From NCBI RefSeq assembly GCF_000062885.1, contig NC_009142.1, positions 3,213,584 to 3,277,583 of the forward strand: 64,000 nucleotides of DNA. Reading direction: 5' to 3'. Source of the stretch: Saccharopolyspora erythraea NRRL 2338. Lineage in GTDB: Bacteria > Actinomycetota > Actinomycetes > Mycobacteriales > Pseudonocardiaceae. The notes beneath the pieces were generated by a model. It had not been told where the DNA came from. It saw only the letters and a list, made by a program, of their open reading frames with translations, and did not search any database. The translations under genes and the position numbers were made by a program. Of this stretch, positions 7,691 to 16,289 are shown one piece after another (position 1 is the first letter of the stretch; each line of letters opens with the position of its first letter).

Positions 7691-9307
7691 TCAGCGGTCT
7701 CGCGGGCCCGGGTCGTGCACGATCCCACCGTCGAGCATGGTGAGCCAGGCACCGGCCTCGGAGAGGTCCTCGACGTCGGCGGCCTCGACGTCGCGGTCGA
7801 GCACCACGACGTCGGCGAGCTTGCCCGGCCGCAGTGATCCGATTCGGTCCTCCATGCGCAGCGCGAACGCGGCGTCGATCGTGTGGGCGCGCAGCGCCTC
7901 GGCCGGCGTGACCGCCTGGTCGGCGCCGATGTCCTGGCCCTCCCGCGTCCGGCGGCGCACCGCGTTGGCCACGGTGTGCATCGGCCGGAAGCTGGAGACG
8001 AACGAGTCGCTGGAGAGCACCGGGCGCAGCCCGGCGTCGATCTCGTCGCGCATCGGCTGCAGCCGGTGCGCCCGGTCGCCGAGCCTGCGGCGGAAGTCGC
8101 CGCCGCTGTCGTGCAGGAAGTTCGGCTGGTTGACCGGGATGACGCCGAGGTCGGCGAAGCGGCGGACGTGTTCGGCGGTGGGGTGGCCGCAGTGCTCGAT
8201 GCGCGGCCTGGCGTCGTCGCCGAAGGCGCGGACCGCCGCGGCGACCGCGTCGACGGCGAAGCCCATCGCCCGGTCGCCCTGGGTGTGGATGGCGACCTGC
8301 CAGCCCGCCCGGCCCGCGCGCTCGACCAGCGAGCGGAGCTCGTCGGGCTGCCAGTACAGGCTGCCGGTGAACTGGCCGTGCTCGCCGTAGGGCTCGCTGA
8401 ACATCGCGGTGCCGCCCAGCAGGGTGCCGTCGGCGTAGAACTTCATCGCACCGAGGTTGAGCCAGTCGTCGCCGAACGGTCCGGCCAGCCCGATGGACGA
8501 CAGCGCGTCGAGCTGGTGCGACAGCGGCATCGCGACGGTGCGCACCGGCAGCGTCCCCGCTGCCCGCGCGGCGCGGTAGATCCGCAGCTCGCGGGCCGAG
8601 ACCTGCGGGTCGGCGATGGTGGTCAGCCCGGCGGCCAGGTAGTGCGGCGCGGCATCGGACAGCCAGCCCAGCAGGTGCTCGGCGGGCAGGTCGGTGTGGA
8701 AGTTGGGGCCGTGGCAGCCGATGTCCACCGCGACCGGCAGCAGCAGCTCCATGGCCGAGTCGGTGACCATGCCGGTGAGCCTGCCCGCCTCGTCGCGCAG
8801 GAACCGGCCGCCGCGCGGGTCGGCGACGTCGGCGCCGATGCCGCGCCAGGTCAGGGCGGCGGAGTTCACCGCGGCCTGGTGGCCCGAGACGTGGTAGACG
8901 ATGACCGGATGCCGGTCGGTGGCCTCGTCGAGCAGGTGCCGGGTCGGGCGGCGGGTGTACTTCGCGTCGTCCATGCCGAACGCGCGGATCCACTGCCCTT
9001 CCGGGGTGCCGGCAGCCTGGGCGGCGACGGCGGCGACCAGGTCGGCCGCGTCGCGCACCACGGGATAGCGGGCGTCGACCGAGGCCAGCGACTCCGCGGT
9101 GGACAGCAGGTGGTTGTGCGGGTCGATGAAACCGGGCAGCACGGTCCGCCCGCCCGCGTCGATCCTCCGGGCCTGCGGGCTCGCCTGCGCGTGGGCGTCG
9201 GCTCCGACGGCCGCGATCCTGTTGTCGCGCACCAGAACGGCGTCGGCGGTCGGCTGGCCCGGCTCCATCGTCAGGACCTTGCCGTGGTGCAGCAGCACTT
9301 CGTTCAC
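7691..9307 (-). CDS. Amidohydrolase (TIM-barrel metal-dependent hydrolase)
   Basis: A 538-residue amidohydrolase of the amidohydrolase-3 / N-substituted formamide deformylase-like group. It opens with the usual small beta domain (LLHHGKVLTMEPGQPTADAVLV), then the metal motif HxH in FIDPHNHLL, later His ligands in HTQGDRAMGF and IEHCGHPT, and an Asp in LSSDSFV, and closes with PGKLADVVVLDRD. These enzymes hydrolyse amide or formamide bonds of diverse small molecules. The GTG start at 9307 lies 64 bases after the transporter gene on the same strand, so transporter and enzyme likely act on one substrate. Confidence 0.87.
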   Translation of the reverse strand: MNEVLLHHGKVLTMEPGQPTADAVLVRDNRIAAVGADAHAQASPQARRIDAGGRTVLPGFIDPHNHLLSTAESLASVDARYPVVRDAADLVAAVAAQAAGTPEGQWIRAFGMDDAKYTRRPTRHLLDEATDRHPVIVYHVSGHQAAVNSAALTWRGIGADVADPRGGRFLRDEAGRLTGMVTDSAMELLLPVAVDIGCHGPNFHTDLPAEHLLGWLSDAAPHYLAAGLTTIADPQVSARELRIYRAARAAGTLPVRTVAMPLSHQLDALSSIGLAGPFGDDWLNLGAMKFYADGTLLGGTAMFSEPYGEHGQFTGSLYWQPDELRSLVERAGRAGWQVAIHTQGDRAMGFAVDAVAAAVRAFGDDARPRIEHCGHPTAEHVRRFADLGVIPVNQPNFLHDSGGDFRRRLGDRAHRLQPMRDEIDAGLRPVLSSDSFVSSFRPMHTVANAVRRRTREGQDIGADQAVTPAEALRAHTIDAAFALRMEDRIGSLRPGKLADVVVLDRDVEAADVEDLSEAGAWLTMLDGGIVHDPGPRDR

Positions 9308-9371
9308 CAGAGGTTCCTCTCCCAGGTCAGGACCCGTGAGTCTGTCGGGTCGCCACAGCGGCCCGGACGAC

Positions 9372-10661
9372 TCACGGGGTGTCGGTGTGGCGCGGGGCTT
9401 TGAGCAGGCAGGCGGTGCTCAGGGCGCACATGGCGATCAGCAGGGCCACGACGGGCAGGACGCTGCCGGTGGCCGCCAGCAGCGCGGTGCAGGCCAGCGG
9501 CGAGAGCCCGCCGAAGATCGCGCCCGCGACCTGGTAGGCCAGCGAGATGCTGGTGTAGCGGGCCGCGGGCGGGAACATCTCGGCCAGGATCGCCGACATC
9601 GGGCCGTAGGTCGCGGCCATCACCAGCCGCATCACCGCGATCACCAGGAAGATCATCGCGGTGCCGCCGCCGTCGAGGACCAGGAACTGCGGAGCGGCCA
9701 GCAGCGCCACCCCGGCCAGTCCGGCGATGACGACCCGGCGCGCGCCGACCCGGTCCCCGAACCACGAGACCAAGACCGTGGACACCAGCTCGACGGCCGC
9801 CGCGACCGACAGCGCGTTGAGCAGCAACTGCTCCTCGACGGCCAGCTCGGTGGTCGCATACGCCAGCAGGAACGTCGTCACCACGTAGTAGCCGCCGACC
9901 GCGACCGGTAGCGCGCCGATGCCCAGCAGCAGGCCCCGCCACGACGAGCGCAGCGCCTGGCGCACCGGCAGCTCCGCGGGCGCGGACCGGCTCACCTCGG
10001 TGAACACCGGCGACTCGGCCACCTTCAGCCGGATCACCAGACCGACCAGCACCAGCACCGCCGAGGCCAGGAACGGCACCCGCCAGCCCCAGGACAGCAG
10101 CGCCTCGTCGCCGAAGCCGCTCATCACGCTGAAGAACCCGGTCGCCAGCAGCGCGCCCGAGGGGTTGCCGAGCTGGGCGAAGGAACCGTAGAAGGTCCGC
10201 CTGCTCTCGGGGGCGTGCTCGACGGCCATCAGCACCGCGCCGCCCCACTCACCGCCGACGGCGAGCCCCTGCACGAACCGCAGCAGCACCAGCAGCGCCG
10301 GGGCCAGCACGCCGGCCGCCGCGTAGGTCGGCAGCAGCCCCACGGCGAAGGTCGCCACGCCCATCATCAGCAGCGTCACCACCAGGGCCGACTTGCGGCC
10401 GACCCGGTCGCCGAAGTGGCCGAAGACCAGCCCGCCCAGCGGCCGGGCGAAGAAGCCGACCGCGTAGGTGGCGAACGAGGCCATCACGCCGACCAGCGGG
10501 GTGGTGCCGGCGGGGAAGAACAGGCGGCCGAAGACCAGGCTCGCCGCGGTGGCGTAGACGTAGAAGTCGTACCACTCGATGGTGGTCCCGACGAACGCCG
10601 CGGCCGCCGCCTTCCGAGGGCTCGCGGCGGGCGGGCTGGTGACGTGTGGGTTGGCGGCCAT
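9372..10661 (-). CDS. MFS transporter, metabolite:H+ symporter (MHS) family
   Basis: A 429-residue, 12-helix major facilitator protein. The MHS family signature is clear: AAAFVGTTIEWYDFYVY at helix 1, GHFGDRVGRKSALV after helix 2, FVQGLAVGGEWGGAVLMAVEHAP at helix 4, and FLASAVLVLVGLVIRLKVAESP at helix 6. Relatives import organic acids and zwitterions with protons (ProP, ShiA, citrate and alpha-ketoglutarate permeases). It shares an operon with the downstream amidohydrolase and diverges from a PucR regulator 120 bases away. A second gene of this family is at 35581-36903. The start ATG is at 10661. Confidence 0.88.
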   Translation of the reverse strand: MAANPHVTSPPAASPRKAAAAAFVGTTIEWYDFYVYATAASLVFGRLFFPAGTTPLVGVMASFATYAVGFFARPLGGLVFGHFGDRVGRKSALVVTLLMMGVATFAVGLLPTYAAAGVLAPALLVLLRFVQGLAVGGEWGGAVLMAVEHAPESRRTFYGSFAQLGNPSGALLATGFFSVMSGFGDEALLSWGWRVPFLASAVLVLVGLVIRLKVAESPVFTEVSRSAPAELPVRQALRSSWRGLLLGIGALPVAVGGYYVVTTFLLAYATTELAVEEQLLLNALSVAAAVELVSTVLVSWFGDRVGARRVVIAGLAGVALLAAPQFLVLDGGGTAMIFLVIAVMRLVMAATYGPMSAILAEMFPPAARYTSISLAYQVAGAIFGGLSPLACTALLAATGSVLPVVALLIAMCALSTACLLKAPRHTDTP

Positions 10662-10685
10662 GGCGTCCTCCGCAGACTCGGCAAG

Positions 10686-10714
10686 TGTGCGGCAGACACT
10701 AGAGACGCCGCACA
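10686..10714. promoter_or_regulatory. Candidate operator in the transporter/PucR intergenic region
   Basis: TGTGCGGC (10686-10693) and GCCGCACA (10707-10714) are perfect 8-base inverted arms 13 bases apart, 25 bases upstream of the transporter start. A nearby element, two TTCGAA palindromes at 10753-10758 and 10764-10769 (11-base period, one helical turn), lies just before the PucR ribosome site. Either could be bound by the PucR regulator. Confidence 0.4.
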
Positions 10715-10781
10715 GGCCGGCCACGATGCGAAGCGCACAATCGCAACCGGTATTCGAATGCACTTCGAACAGGAGGCCGCC

Positions 10782-12296
10782 GTGGCCCCGACGATCGCGG
10801 ACCTGCTCGCGCAGCCTTCCCTCGAGCTGGAAGTCCTCGCCGGTGGCGGACATCTGGACCGGCACCTGCGCTGGGCGCACGTCAGCGAGCTGCGCGATCC
10901 GACGCCCTGGCTGCGGGGTGGTGAGCTGGTGCTGACCACCGGGCTGGAGCTGCCCGGCGATGCCGAGGGCCAGCGCGACTACGTCCGCCGCCTGGCCGCG
11001 CGCGGGTGCGTGGGGCTCGGCTTCGCCGAGGAGCGCCGGGAGCTGCCCGGGCCGGTCCTGGACGCGGCCGTCGAGCACGATCTGCCGCTGCTGGCCGTGC
11101 GGGGCGCGACGCCGTTCATCGCGGTCGTGGAGGCCGTCGCGCAACTGCACGCCGAGGAGCGGCTGCGGGTGGTGCGCCGGGTGATCGACGTCCAGGAACG
11201 GGCGGCCCGCGCGGCGCTGCGGTCGGGACCGGACGGCATCCTGCGCGAGCTGGCGCGCGGGATCGACGGCTCGGTGCTGCTGACCGATCCGCACGGCAGG
11301 GTCGTCGGTGAGCCCCGGAGCACGAGGACCGACTCGCGGGGCACCGGGGACGAGCGGTCGCCGGGGGGCTGGCAGGCCGACGTGCCTGCCGCCGTGCGGC
11401 GCCGGAGTCGCCGCTCGCAGAGCTCCATGGCCTGGGACGACGGCGACCGTACCGTCCTGGTGCAGAGCCTCGGTCTCTCCGGCGCCCCGATCGGCTGGCT
11501 GGCGACGGCCTCGGCGGTGGACCGCAACCAGCACCGGCTGCTGACCAACCACGCCGCGGTGCTGCTGAGCATCGAGATGCTGGGGATGCGCGCCGGGCGC
11601 TCCGAGCTGCACGAGCAGCGGGCCGCCGTCTTCGCCGCTTTCCTCGACGGCGGCGATGCCCGGCTCGCGCAGCTGTGCGGGCTGCCGGACGGCCCCTACG
11701 AAGTCCTCGTCGTCCGCCCGGGCGCGGTCGAGGTGCTGCGCGACGCCGTGGTGGACGAGCCCGCACTGGTCTGCGCGCACGCCGGTGGCGCGGTCGTGGT
11801 CCTGCCGGACTCCACGCCCAGGCTCGGGCCGGAGCTGCTCCAGCGCGCCGCGCGCCAGCTCGGCGGCGAACTGCGGGCGGGCGCGTGCACGGCGGCCGGA
11901 ACGCGGCAGTTGCCCTCGGCGGTCGAGTGGGCCGCCGGCCTGGTCAGCGACGAGCGGCAGTACGTGCACGCCGAGGACGTCAGCGCCACCGCACTGCTGC
12001 GCGACGCGATCGAGCCGGCCGGCCTGGCCCGCTTCGCCGACGCGGTGCTCGGCGACCTCCGCGCCCACGACGAGCGCAACGGCACCGACCTGGTCGGCTC
12101 CGCCCGCGCCTACGTCGAACACAACGCGGGTATGGAAGCGGCGGCCGCGTCCCTCGGGATCCACCGCAACACGCTGCGCACCCGGCTGCGGACCGTGGAG
12201 CGCGTCACCCGCCGTTCGCTGAGCGATCCGCGCCAGCGCGAGGAGCTCCGGCTCGCGCTCACCCTCCCCGAACTGCTTCCGCCCGGCCGGGAGTGA
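10782..12296 (+). CDS. PucR-family transcriptional regulator
   Basis: A protein of about 504 residues with the PucR N-terminal domain (PTIADLLAQPSLELEVLAGG, then WAHVSELRDPTPWLRGGELVLTTGL), a central GGDEF-like region without catalytic motifs, and a C-terminal PucR helix-turn-helix (VEHNAGMEAAAASLGIHRNTLRTRL). Family members activate purine, amide or amino-acid catabolic genes in response to a small ligand. AGGAGG at 10771-10776 with five-base spacing selects the GTG at 10782 over an ATG at 10758. Divergence from the transporter/amidohydrolase operon makes that operon its likely target. Confidence 0.87.
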   Translation: MAPTIADLLAQPSLELEVLAGGGHLDRHLRWAHVSELRDPTPWLRGGELVLTTGLELPGDAEGQRDYVRRLAARGCVGLGFAEERRELPGPVLDAAVEHDLPLLAVRGATPFIAVVEAVAQLHAEERLRVVRRVIDVQERAARAALRSGPDGILRELARGIDGSVLLTDPHGRVVGEPRSTRTDSRGTGDERSPGGWQADVPAAVRRRSRRSQSSMAWDDGDRTVLVQSLGLSGAPIGWLATASAVDRNQHRLLTNHAAVLLSIEMLGMRAGRSELHEQRAAVFAAFLDGGDARLAQLCGLPDGPYEVLVVRPGAVEVLRDAVVDEPALVCAHAGGAVVVLPDSTPRLGPELLQRAARQLGGELRAGACTAAGTRQLPSAVEWAAGLVSDERQYVHAEDVSATALLRDAIEPAGLARFADAVLGDLRAHDERNGTDLVGSARAYVEHNAGMEAAAASLGIHRNTLRTRLRTVERVTRRSLSDPRQREELRLALTLPELLPPGRE

Positions 12297-12308
12297 GGGC
12301 GACGGCGT

Positions 12309-13115
12309 TCACGGGCGTTGCGCGTCGTCGACCGGCGGGCGATGCCGCATGGTGAGCCGGGTCAGGCTCAGATAGCCCATGGACTCGTAGACGGCACGAC
12401 CGTCGTCGCTGGAGATGAGCATCGCCGGTTCGGTGCCGTGCACGAGAGTCGCGGCCCAGGTCAGCGCGGCGCCGATGCCCCGCCTGCGGTGCGAGGGCAG
12501 CGTGCTCACCCACTCGACGTCGACGATCCCGTGCCCGAGGCGGGCACCGGAGGTGGCGACCGGCTCGCCGTCGACGTAGCCGACGAACAGCCGGACCGGC
12601 CCGCGCAGCACGGCCTCGTCGGCGAGGACGGTGTCCGCGGCCCCGGGCATCGGGTAGCCCTCGACCAGGGTTCGGACGAAGTCCGCGAGCATCCGGCGGT
12701 CACCGACCGGGCTGATGCGCAGTCCCGGTGGTGGCGGGGGCGCGGTGCCGCCCGCCGGCCGCAGCATCAGCGGCGGATGGCCCATCAGGTGCAGCCCGGC
12801 GTCCGACAGGTCGGGCGTGGGCCAGGCGGCCAGCAGCACGAAGTGGCGCTCCGGCGGGTAGAAGCCGAGCACCCTGCGCACGGCGTCGCGGAGGTCGGTG
12901 TAGGGCGGTGGCTGGAGCAGCACGGCCGCGTTGTCGAACAGCACCGGTGAGCACGGGTCCGCCACCGCCAGGTCGGGCCAGCGCTCGTGCCTGCCGCCCG
13001 CGGCGGTGGCGAGGAAGGCGTTGCGGTCGGCGTTGGCCAGCACGTACCGGCGCAGCAGCGAGTCGCCCGCGTCGAGGTCGGGCTCCCATCCGTGGGTCAG
13101 GTGCTCTTCGGCCAC
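12309..13115 (-). CDS. GNAT-family acetyltransferase
   Basis: A protein of about 268 residues. The C-terminal half carries the GNAT fold: FVGYVDGEPVATSGARLGHGIVDVEWVSTLPSHRRRGIGAALTW contains strand 4 and the acetyl-CoA pyrophosphate loop (RRRGIG), and YESMGYLSLTRLTM is the usual end. The N-terminal half is less conserved and may shape the substrate pocket. GTG starts are possible at 13121 and 13115; GAGGTGA spacing favours 13115. It is transcribed alone, converging on the PucR gene and diverging from the YjbR gene. The acceptor substrate is unknown. Confidence 0.8.
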   Translation of the reverse strand: MAEEHLTHGWEPDLDAGDSLLRRYVLANADRNAFLATAAGGRHERWPDLAVADPCSPVLFDNAAVLLQPPPYTDLRDAVRRVLGFYPPERHFVLLAAWPTPDLSDAGLHLMGHPPLMLRPAGGTAPPPPPGLRISPVGDRRMLADFVRTLVEGYPMPGAADTVLADEAVLRGPVRLFVGYVDGEPVATSGARLGHGIVDVEWVSTLPSHRRRGIGAALTWAATLVHGTEPAMLISSDDGRAVYESMGYLSLTRLTMRHRPPVDDAQRP

Positions 13116-13241
13116 GCGCACTCACCTCGATACCCGGGTCGATGCGGCGTTCGCCCGTGCTCCACGGTAGGTCCGCCGAGCTCGCGGCACAGGAGGCGAA
13201 CAGCACCGCCGCGCAGGGGAGTGTCGGCCGCGTCCGCCAGA

Positions 13242-13595
13242 ATGAGCGGCATGGGTGTGCCGGACGCCAGGTTCCTGCGGATGGTCGACGGGCTCGCTGA
13301 CGTCGAGCGCGCACAGGCGCGCGACTACACGTCGTTCAGCGTGCACGGCAAGCGGTTCGGCTACTACTGGCCGCGGACGAGCACGGTGGGGCTCAAGCAG
13401 ACGCTCGCCGAGCAGATCGCGCTGGTCTCCGAGCGGCCGGAGGTCTTCGAGGTCCAGTTCACCGCGGGAGGATTCGGCTGGGTCGTGGTGTACCTGGCGA
13501 AGATCGACGCCGACGAGCTCACCGAACTGCTCTACGAGGCGTGGCGCCTGTCGGCCCCCGAACCGCTCGTCGAGGAACACCCGTACCCGGCTTAG
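13242..13595 (+). CDS. MmcQ/YjbR-family protein
   Basis: A 117-residue protein of the YjbR/MmcQ family (a CyaY-like alpha/beta fold sometimes called DNA-binding). Visible landmarks are the central KRFGYYWPRTSTVGLKQTLAEQ and the C-terminal GFGWVVVYLAKIDADELTELLYEAWRLSAP. The function of the family is not established. ATGs at 13242 and 13251 are both possible; neither has a strong ribosome site, so the message may be nearly leaderless. It is single and divergent from the GNAT gene. Confidence 0.77.
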   Translation: MSGMGVPDARFLRMVDGLADVERAQARDYTSFSVHGKRFGYYWPRTSTVGLKQTLAEQIALVSERPEVFEVQFTAGGFGWVVVYLAKIDADELTELLYEAWRLSAPEPLVEEHPYPA

Positions 13596-13617
13596 CGACT
13601 CCGGCGCGGAACCGGGA

Positions 13618-14751
13618 TCACGGCTCCTGCGCACGGGAATCCAGCGGCGCCCGGCTCAACACCAGCTTGGTCGTCCTGGCCGCGTAGGCGGTCGGGGCGT
13701 CGTCCCAGTCGGCGGTGAGCGTGGTGACCCGTTCGGCCGGGAACCCGGTGCGCCGCAGGAAGTCCAGCAGGTCGGGCAGCACGGCGCGGGCGTGCGAAAC
13801 CCCCAGGTGCAGCGTCACGTCGTCGGCGTACATGCGCATCAACGGCACCCGGGTACCGGTAGACAGGTAGTAGCCGACCGCGTGGCACACACCGCCGGGT
13901 GCCACGGCGCGCACGGCCCTGCGCACGCCGCCGGCGCGCGAGGTCGCCTCGACCACGACGTCGTAGCCTCCGGCCGCGGTGCGCAGCGGTCGGGCCCGGG
14001 CGCCGAAGGACTCGGCGATCAACCTGCGTTCCGGGTCGTCGTCGAGGTAGTCGACGACTCCGGCGCCGTGGGCGACCGCGAGTCCCGCGGCGTAGAGCCC
14101 GATGCTCTTGGCGCCGCCGCCGAGCACGAGCACCGATGCGCCTTCGCGCTCGGAGAGCGCGGGAACGACGCAGCGCCAGGCGTCGGCGAGGTTGTCGCTC
14201 GCCGCGGCGACCCGCGCCGCGGGGACTCCGGCCGGTACCGGCACGAGCATGTGCTCGGCGTTCGGGACGCGGAACTCGTCGGCGGCCATGCCTGCCCACG
14301 GTCCGCTGGCCGGGCCGAACCCGTAGGCGGCCAGCGGACCGGAGCCGGAGGTCTCCGCGCACTTCGACGTCAGGCCGCGACGGCATCGCGGGCAGGACCC
14401 GCAGGACACCGCCCACGGCACCACGACCCGTTGGCCCACACGCAGGTTCGCCACCTCGGAGCCGAGCGCGGTGATCTCCGCGACGCACTCGTGGCCGATC
14501 GCGAACGGACCGCGGAACGGGACGCTGCCGCAGATGGCACCCACCACCGGGTCGATCAGGCCGAGTGCCATCCCGGCCTGCATCGCCCGCGATACCGGGC
14601 GGTGGATCGGGACGGTGTCGCCGTCGCAGCGGCCCACGACGAAGGGCCGCACCAGCGCGTCCGCGGGGTCCCGCAGCGCAGGGGCCGCGCGTTCGTGCCA
14701 GCTCAGCTTGCCGGCGCGCTCGAAGCGGAGCTCGCGGACGCGCTCAGGCAT
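13618..14751 (-). CDS. Zinc-dependent alcohol dehydrogenase-like protein (MDR family), copy 1
   Basis: A 377-residue medium-chain dehydrogenase/reductase. The catalytic-zinc motif GHEC (FAIGHECVAEI), the structural-zinc cluster CGSCPRCRRGLTSKC, and a cofactor loop VLVLGGGAKSIGLYAAGL are visible. The usual early catalytic Cys appears in VGRCDGDTVP. The glycine-rich loop GGGAKS is less regular than GxGxxG, so cofactor preference is unclear. It is last in an operon with a paralogous dehydrogenase and a tautomerase-like gene; its start overlaps the previous stop by eight bases. I expect oxidation or reduction of an alcohol/aldehyde intermediate of one pathway. Confidence 0.83.
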   Translation of the reverse strand: MPERVRELRFERAGKLSWHERAAPALRDPADALVRPFVVGRCDGDTVPIHRPVSRAMQAGMALGLIDPVVGAICGSVPFRGPFAIGHECVAEITALGSEVANLRVGQRVVVPWAVSCGSCPRCRRGLTSKCAETSGSGPLAAYGFGPASGPWAGMAADEFRVPNAEHMLVPVPAGVPAARVAAASDNLADAWRCVVPALSEREGASVLVLGGGAKSIGLYAAGLAVAHGAGVVDYLDDDPERRLIAESFGARARPLRTAAGGYDVVVEATSRAGGVRRAVRAVAPGGVCHAVGYYLSTGTRVPLMRMYADDVTLHLGVSHARAVLPDLLDFLRRTGFPAERVTTLTADWDDAPTAYAARTTKLVLSRAPLDSRAQEP

Positions 14752-15769
14752 CGTCGGCCTGCGGCAGGTCGCGGACGAAGACCGGCTTGAGGTGGCGTTG
14801 CGGCAAGGCCTCCGGCAGCCGCTCCCAGTCCAGCACGTCGGACACGACCCGGCCGGGGTCGACGCGTCCGGAAGCGGCGAGCTCGAGGGCGTCGGGGATG
14901 TGGACGCGGACGTTGTCGCGGGCGATGCGCATCGTGACGCCGGTGAGGTACATGTCGAACAGCGGCAGTTCGCCGGGGCGGAAGTGGTTGCCCGCGCTCT
15001 CGCAGAACCCCTCCGGCGACAGCGACCTCAGGGCGAGCGCGAGCTGGTCCACCCTGCCGGTGGCCTCCACCGCCAGGTCGAAACCGTGGCGGACCGGCTC
15101 GATCTCCTCGGCGGTGCGCGCCCCGTACTGCTCGGCGAGAGCCCGGTGAGCGGGGTCCGGATCGACGTAGAGCACGTCGCCCGCGCCCAGCGCCCGCGCG
15201 ATGTCGCAGACGTAGAGGCCGATGCTGCCGCGGGCGACGACCAGCACCCGCGCGCCTTGGCGCGCCCGCAGGTGCGGGGCGACCAGCCGCCACGCCAGCG
15301 ACCAGTTGTCGCTGGCCGAGGCCATCGCGACCGGGTCGGGGCCGGTGGGCAGCGGCACCAGCATCGCCTCCGCCCACGGCACCCGCACCAGGTCGGAGAA
15401 CAGCCCGCCCCAGCTCCCGCCGATCGGCGCGCCGAACATCGCCATGTGCGGCACCGAGGCGCAATGTGCCGAGAGGCCGCCGCGGCAGGGCTCGCACTGC
15501 CCGCAGCAGATGGTCCACGGCACCACGACCAGGTCGCCAGGTGCGACCCCGCGGACGGAGTCGCCCACCTCCACGACGCGGGCGACGCACTCGTGCCCGA
15601 TGGCGAACGGCGGGGCGATGGGGCCGTGGCCTGCCAGGATCGCGGAGTCGACGTCGCATGGCGTGGCCGCGACCGGTGCCACGACCGCGTCGTCGCCGGA
15701 CTCGATCACCGGGTCGGCGACCTCCCGCCACTCCGCGCTGTGCCTGGCGACGTAGGTGAGCTCACGCAC
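14744..15769 (-). CDS. Zinc-dependent alcohol dehydrogenase-like protein (MDR family), copy 2
   Basis: A 341-residue paralogue of the following gene: catalytic-zinc Cys in AATPCDVDSAIL, GHEC in PPFAIGHECVARV, structural-zinc cluster CCGQCEPCRGGLSAHC, and cofactor region VLVVARGSIGLYVCDIARALGAGDVLYVDPD with an acidic residue (Asp) that suggests NAD. The GTG start at 15769 overlaps the upstream tautomerase stop by eight bases, and its own stop overlaps the next start, so the three are translationally coupled. Two related dehydrogenases in tandem suggest successive or heteromeric oxidation steps. Confidence 0.83.
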   Translation of the reverse strand: MRELTYVARHSAEWREVADPVIESGDDAVVAPVAATPCDVDSAILAGHGPIAPPFAIGHECVARVVEVGDSVRGVAPGDLVVVPWTICCGQCEPCRGGLSAHCASVPHMAMFGAPIGGSWGGLFSDLVRVPWAEAMLVPLPTGPDPVAMASASDNWSLAWRLVAPHLRARQGARVLVVARGSIGLYVCDIARALGAGDVLYVDPDPAHRALAEQYGARTAEEIEPVRHGFDLAVEATGRVDQLALALRSLSPEGFCESAGNHFRPGELPLFDMYLTGVTMRIARDNVRVHIPDALELAASGRVDPGRVVSDVLDWERLPEALPQRHLKPVFVRDLPQADDA

Positions 15770-16193
15770 CGGACTTCGCCTCCCCGGCCAGGGCGACCAG
15801 GTCGGCGTAGCGGATGACCGACCCGCCCGCGCCCCAAGTGCCCTCGGCCTGCTCGTGGACGAGCACCCACACCCGCGGTGCGGCGTCCTGGCCGAGTCCG
15901 GCTGCCCGCAGCGCTGCCGCGGTCACGTCGCCGACCAGTCCGGCCTTCCGGCGCTCCGACAGGGCTCCCTGCGGCACGGTGACGTCCACGCGGAACCGGG
16001 GCGCGTCGTCGGCGGCGGTGACCTGCGCTCCCGCGGGCAGCTCGTGCAGGTAGCTCCACGCCTGGGCGCGGAAGAACTCGGTGTCCGGCGCGCCCTCCCA
16101 GTGCAGCAGCACGGCCGCGAGCTCCCGCTGGACGCTTTCGCGTCCGGCGGGAGTGAGGGCGCCGGAGGGAACGGTCAACTCGATCATCGGCAT
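15762..16193 (-). CDS. Tautomerase-like protein with two 4-oxalocrotonate tautomerase-type halves
   Basis: A 143-residue protein. After Met removal the N-terminus is Pro (PMIELTVPSGALTPAGRESV), the position of the catalytic proline in tautomerases. A second half repeats the pattern (RFRVDVTVPQGALSERRKAGLV) and ends with WVLVHEQAEGTWGAGGSVI, typical of the family. Fused tautomerase dimers of this size occur. It is first in the operon with two dehydrogenases and starts 29 bases from a perfect operator-like palindrome. Likely role: keto-enol isomerisation of an intermediate handled by the dehydrogenases (inference). Confidence 0.78.
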   Translation of the reverse strand: MPMIELTVPSGALTPAGRESVQRELAAVLLHWEGAPDTEFFRAQAWSYLHELPAGAQVTAADDAPRFRVDVTVPQGALSERRKAGLVGDVTAAALRAAGLGQDAAPRVWVLVHEQAEGTWGAGGSVIRYADLVALAGEAKSGA

Positions 16194-16221
16194 GGCGGGA
16201 CTCCCGGGTCCGGTCGGGCGG

Positions 16222-16239
16222 CTATAACGACTGTTATAG
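16222..16239. promoter_or_regulatory. TetR-type operator, site 1
   Basis: The 18-base sequence CTATAACGACTGTTATAG is an inverted repeat (CTATAAC / GTTATAG around GACT; the pairing extends one base outward on each side). It lies 29 bases before the tautomerase start and is strikingly AT-rich for this DNA. It is almost identical to site 2, centred 34 bases away, and is the probable binding site of the adjacent TetR regulator. Confidence 0.75.
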
Positions 16240-16255
16240 CAAGCGGCACGGTAGT

Positions 16256-16273
16256 CTATGACGATCGTTATAG
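16256..16273. promoter_or_regulatory. TetR-type operator, site 2
   Basis: CTATGACGATCGTTATAG is a near-perfect 18-base palindrome sharing the CTATAACGA/TTATAG consensus with site 1. It lies 17 bases before the TetR start and overlaps its probable promoter, which suggests autoregulation. The 34-base centre spacing of the two sites is close to three helical turns, so two dimers could bind the same face of the DNA. Confidence 0.72.
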
Positions 16274-16289
16274 GCAAGGAGGTCGCCAC

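Noticed and set aside
10215-10757. Upstream extension of the PucR gene over the transporter
   Set aside because: The extension is a shadow of the transporter gene; PucR homology and the AGGAGG site start at 10771-10782.
10662-12164. Long N-terminal extension of the MHS transporter through the PucR gene
   Set aside because: No similarity; the transporter family starts at MAANPH (10661) and the extension is antisense to PucR.
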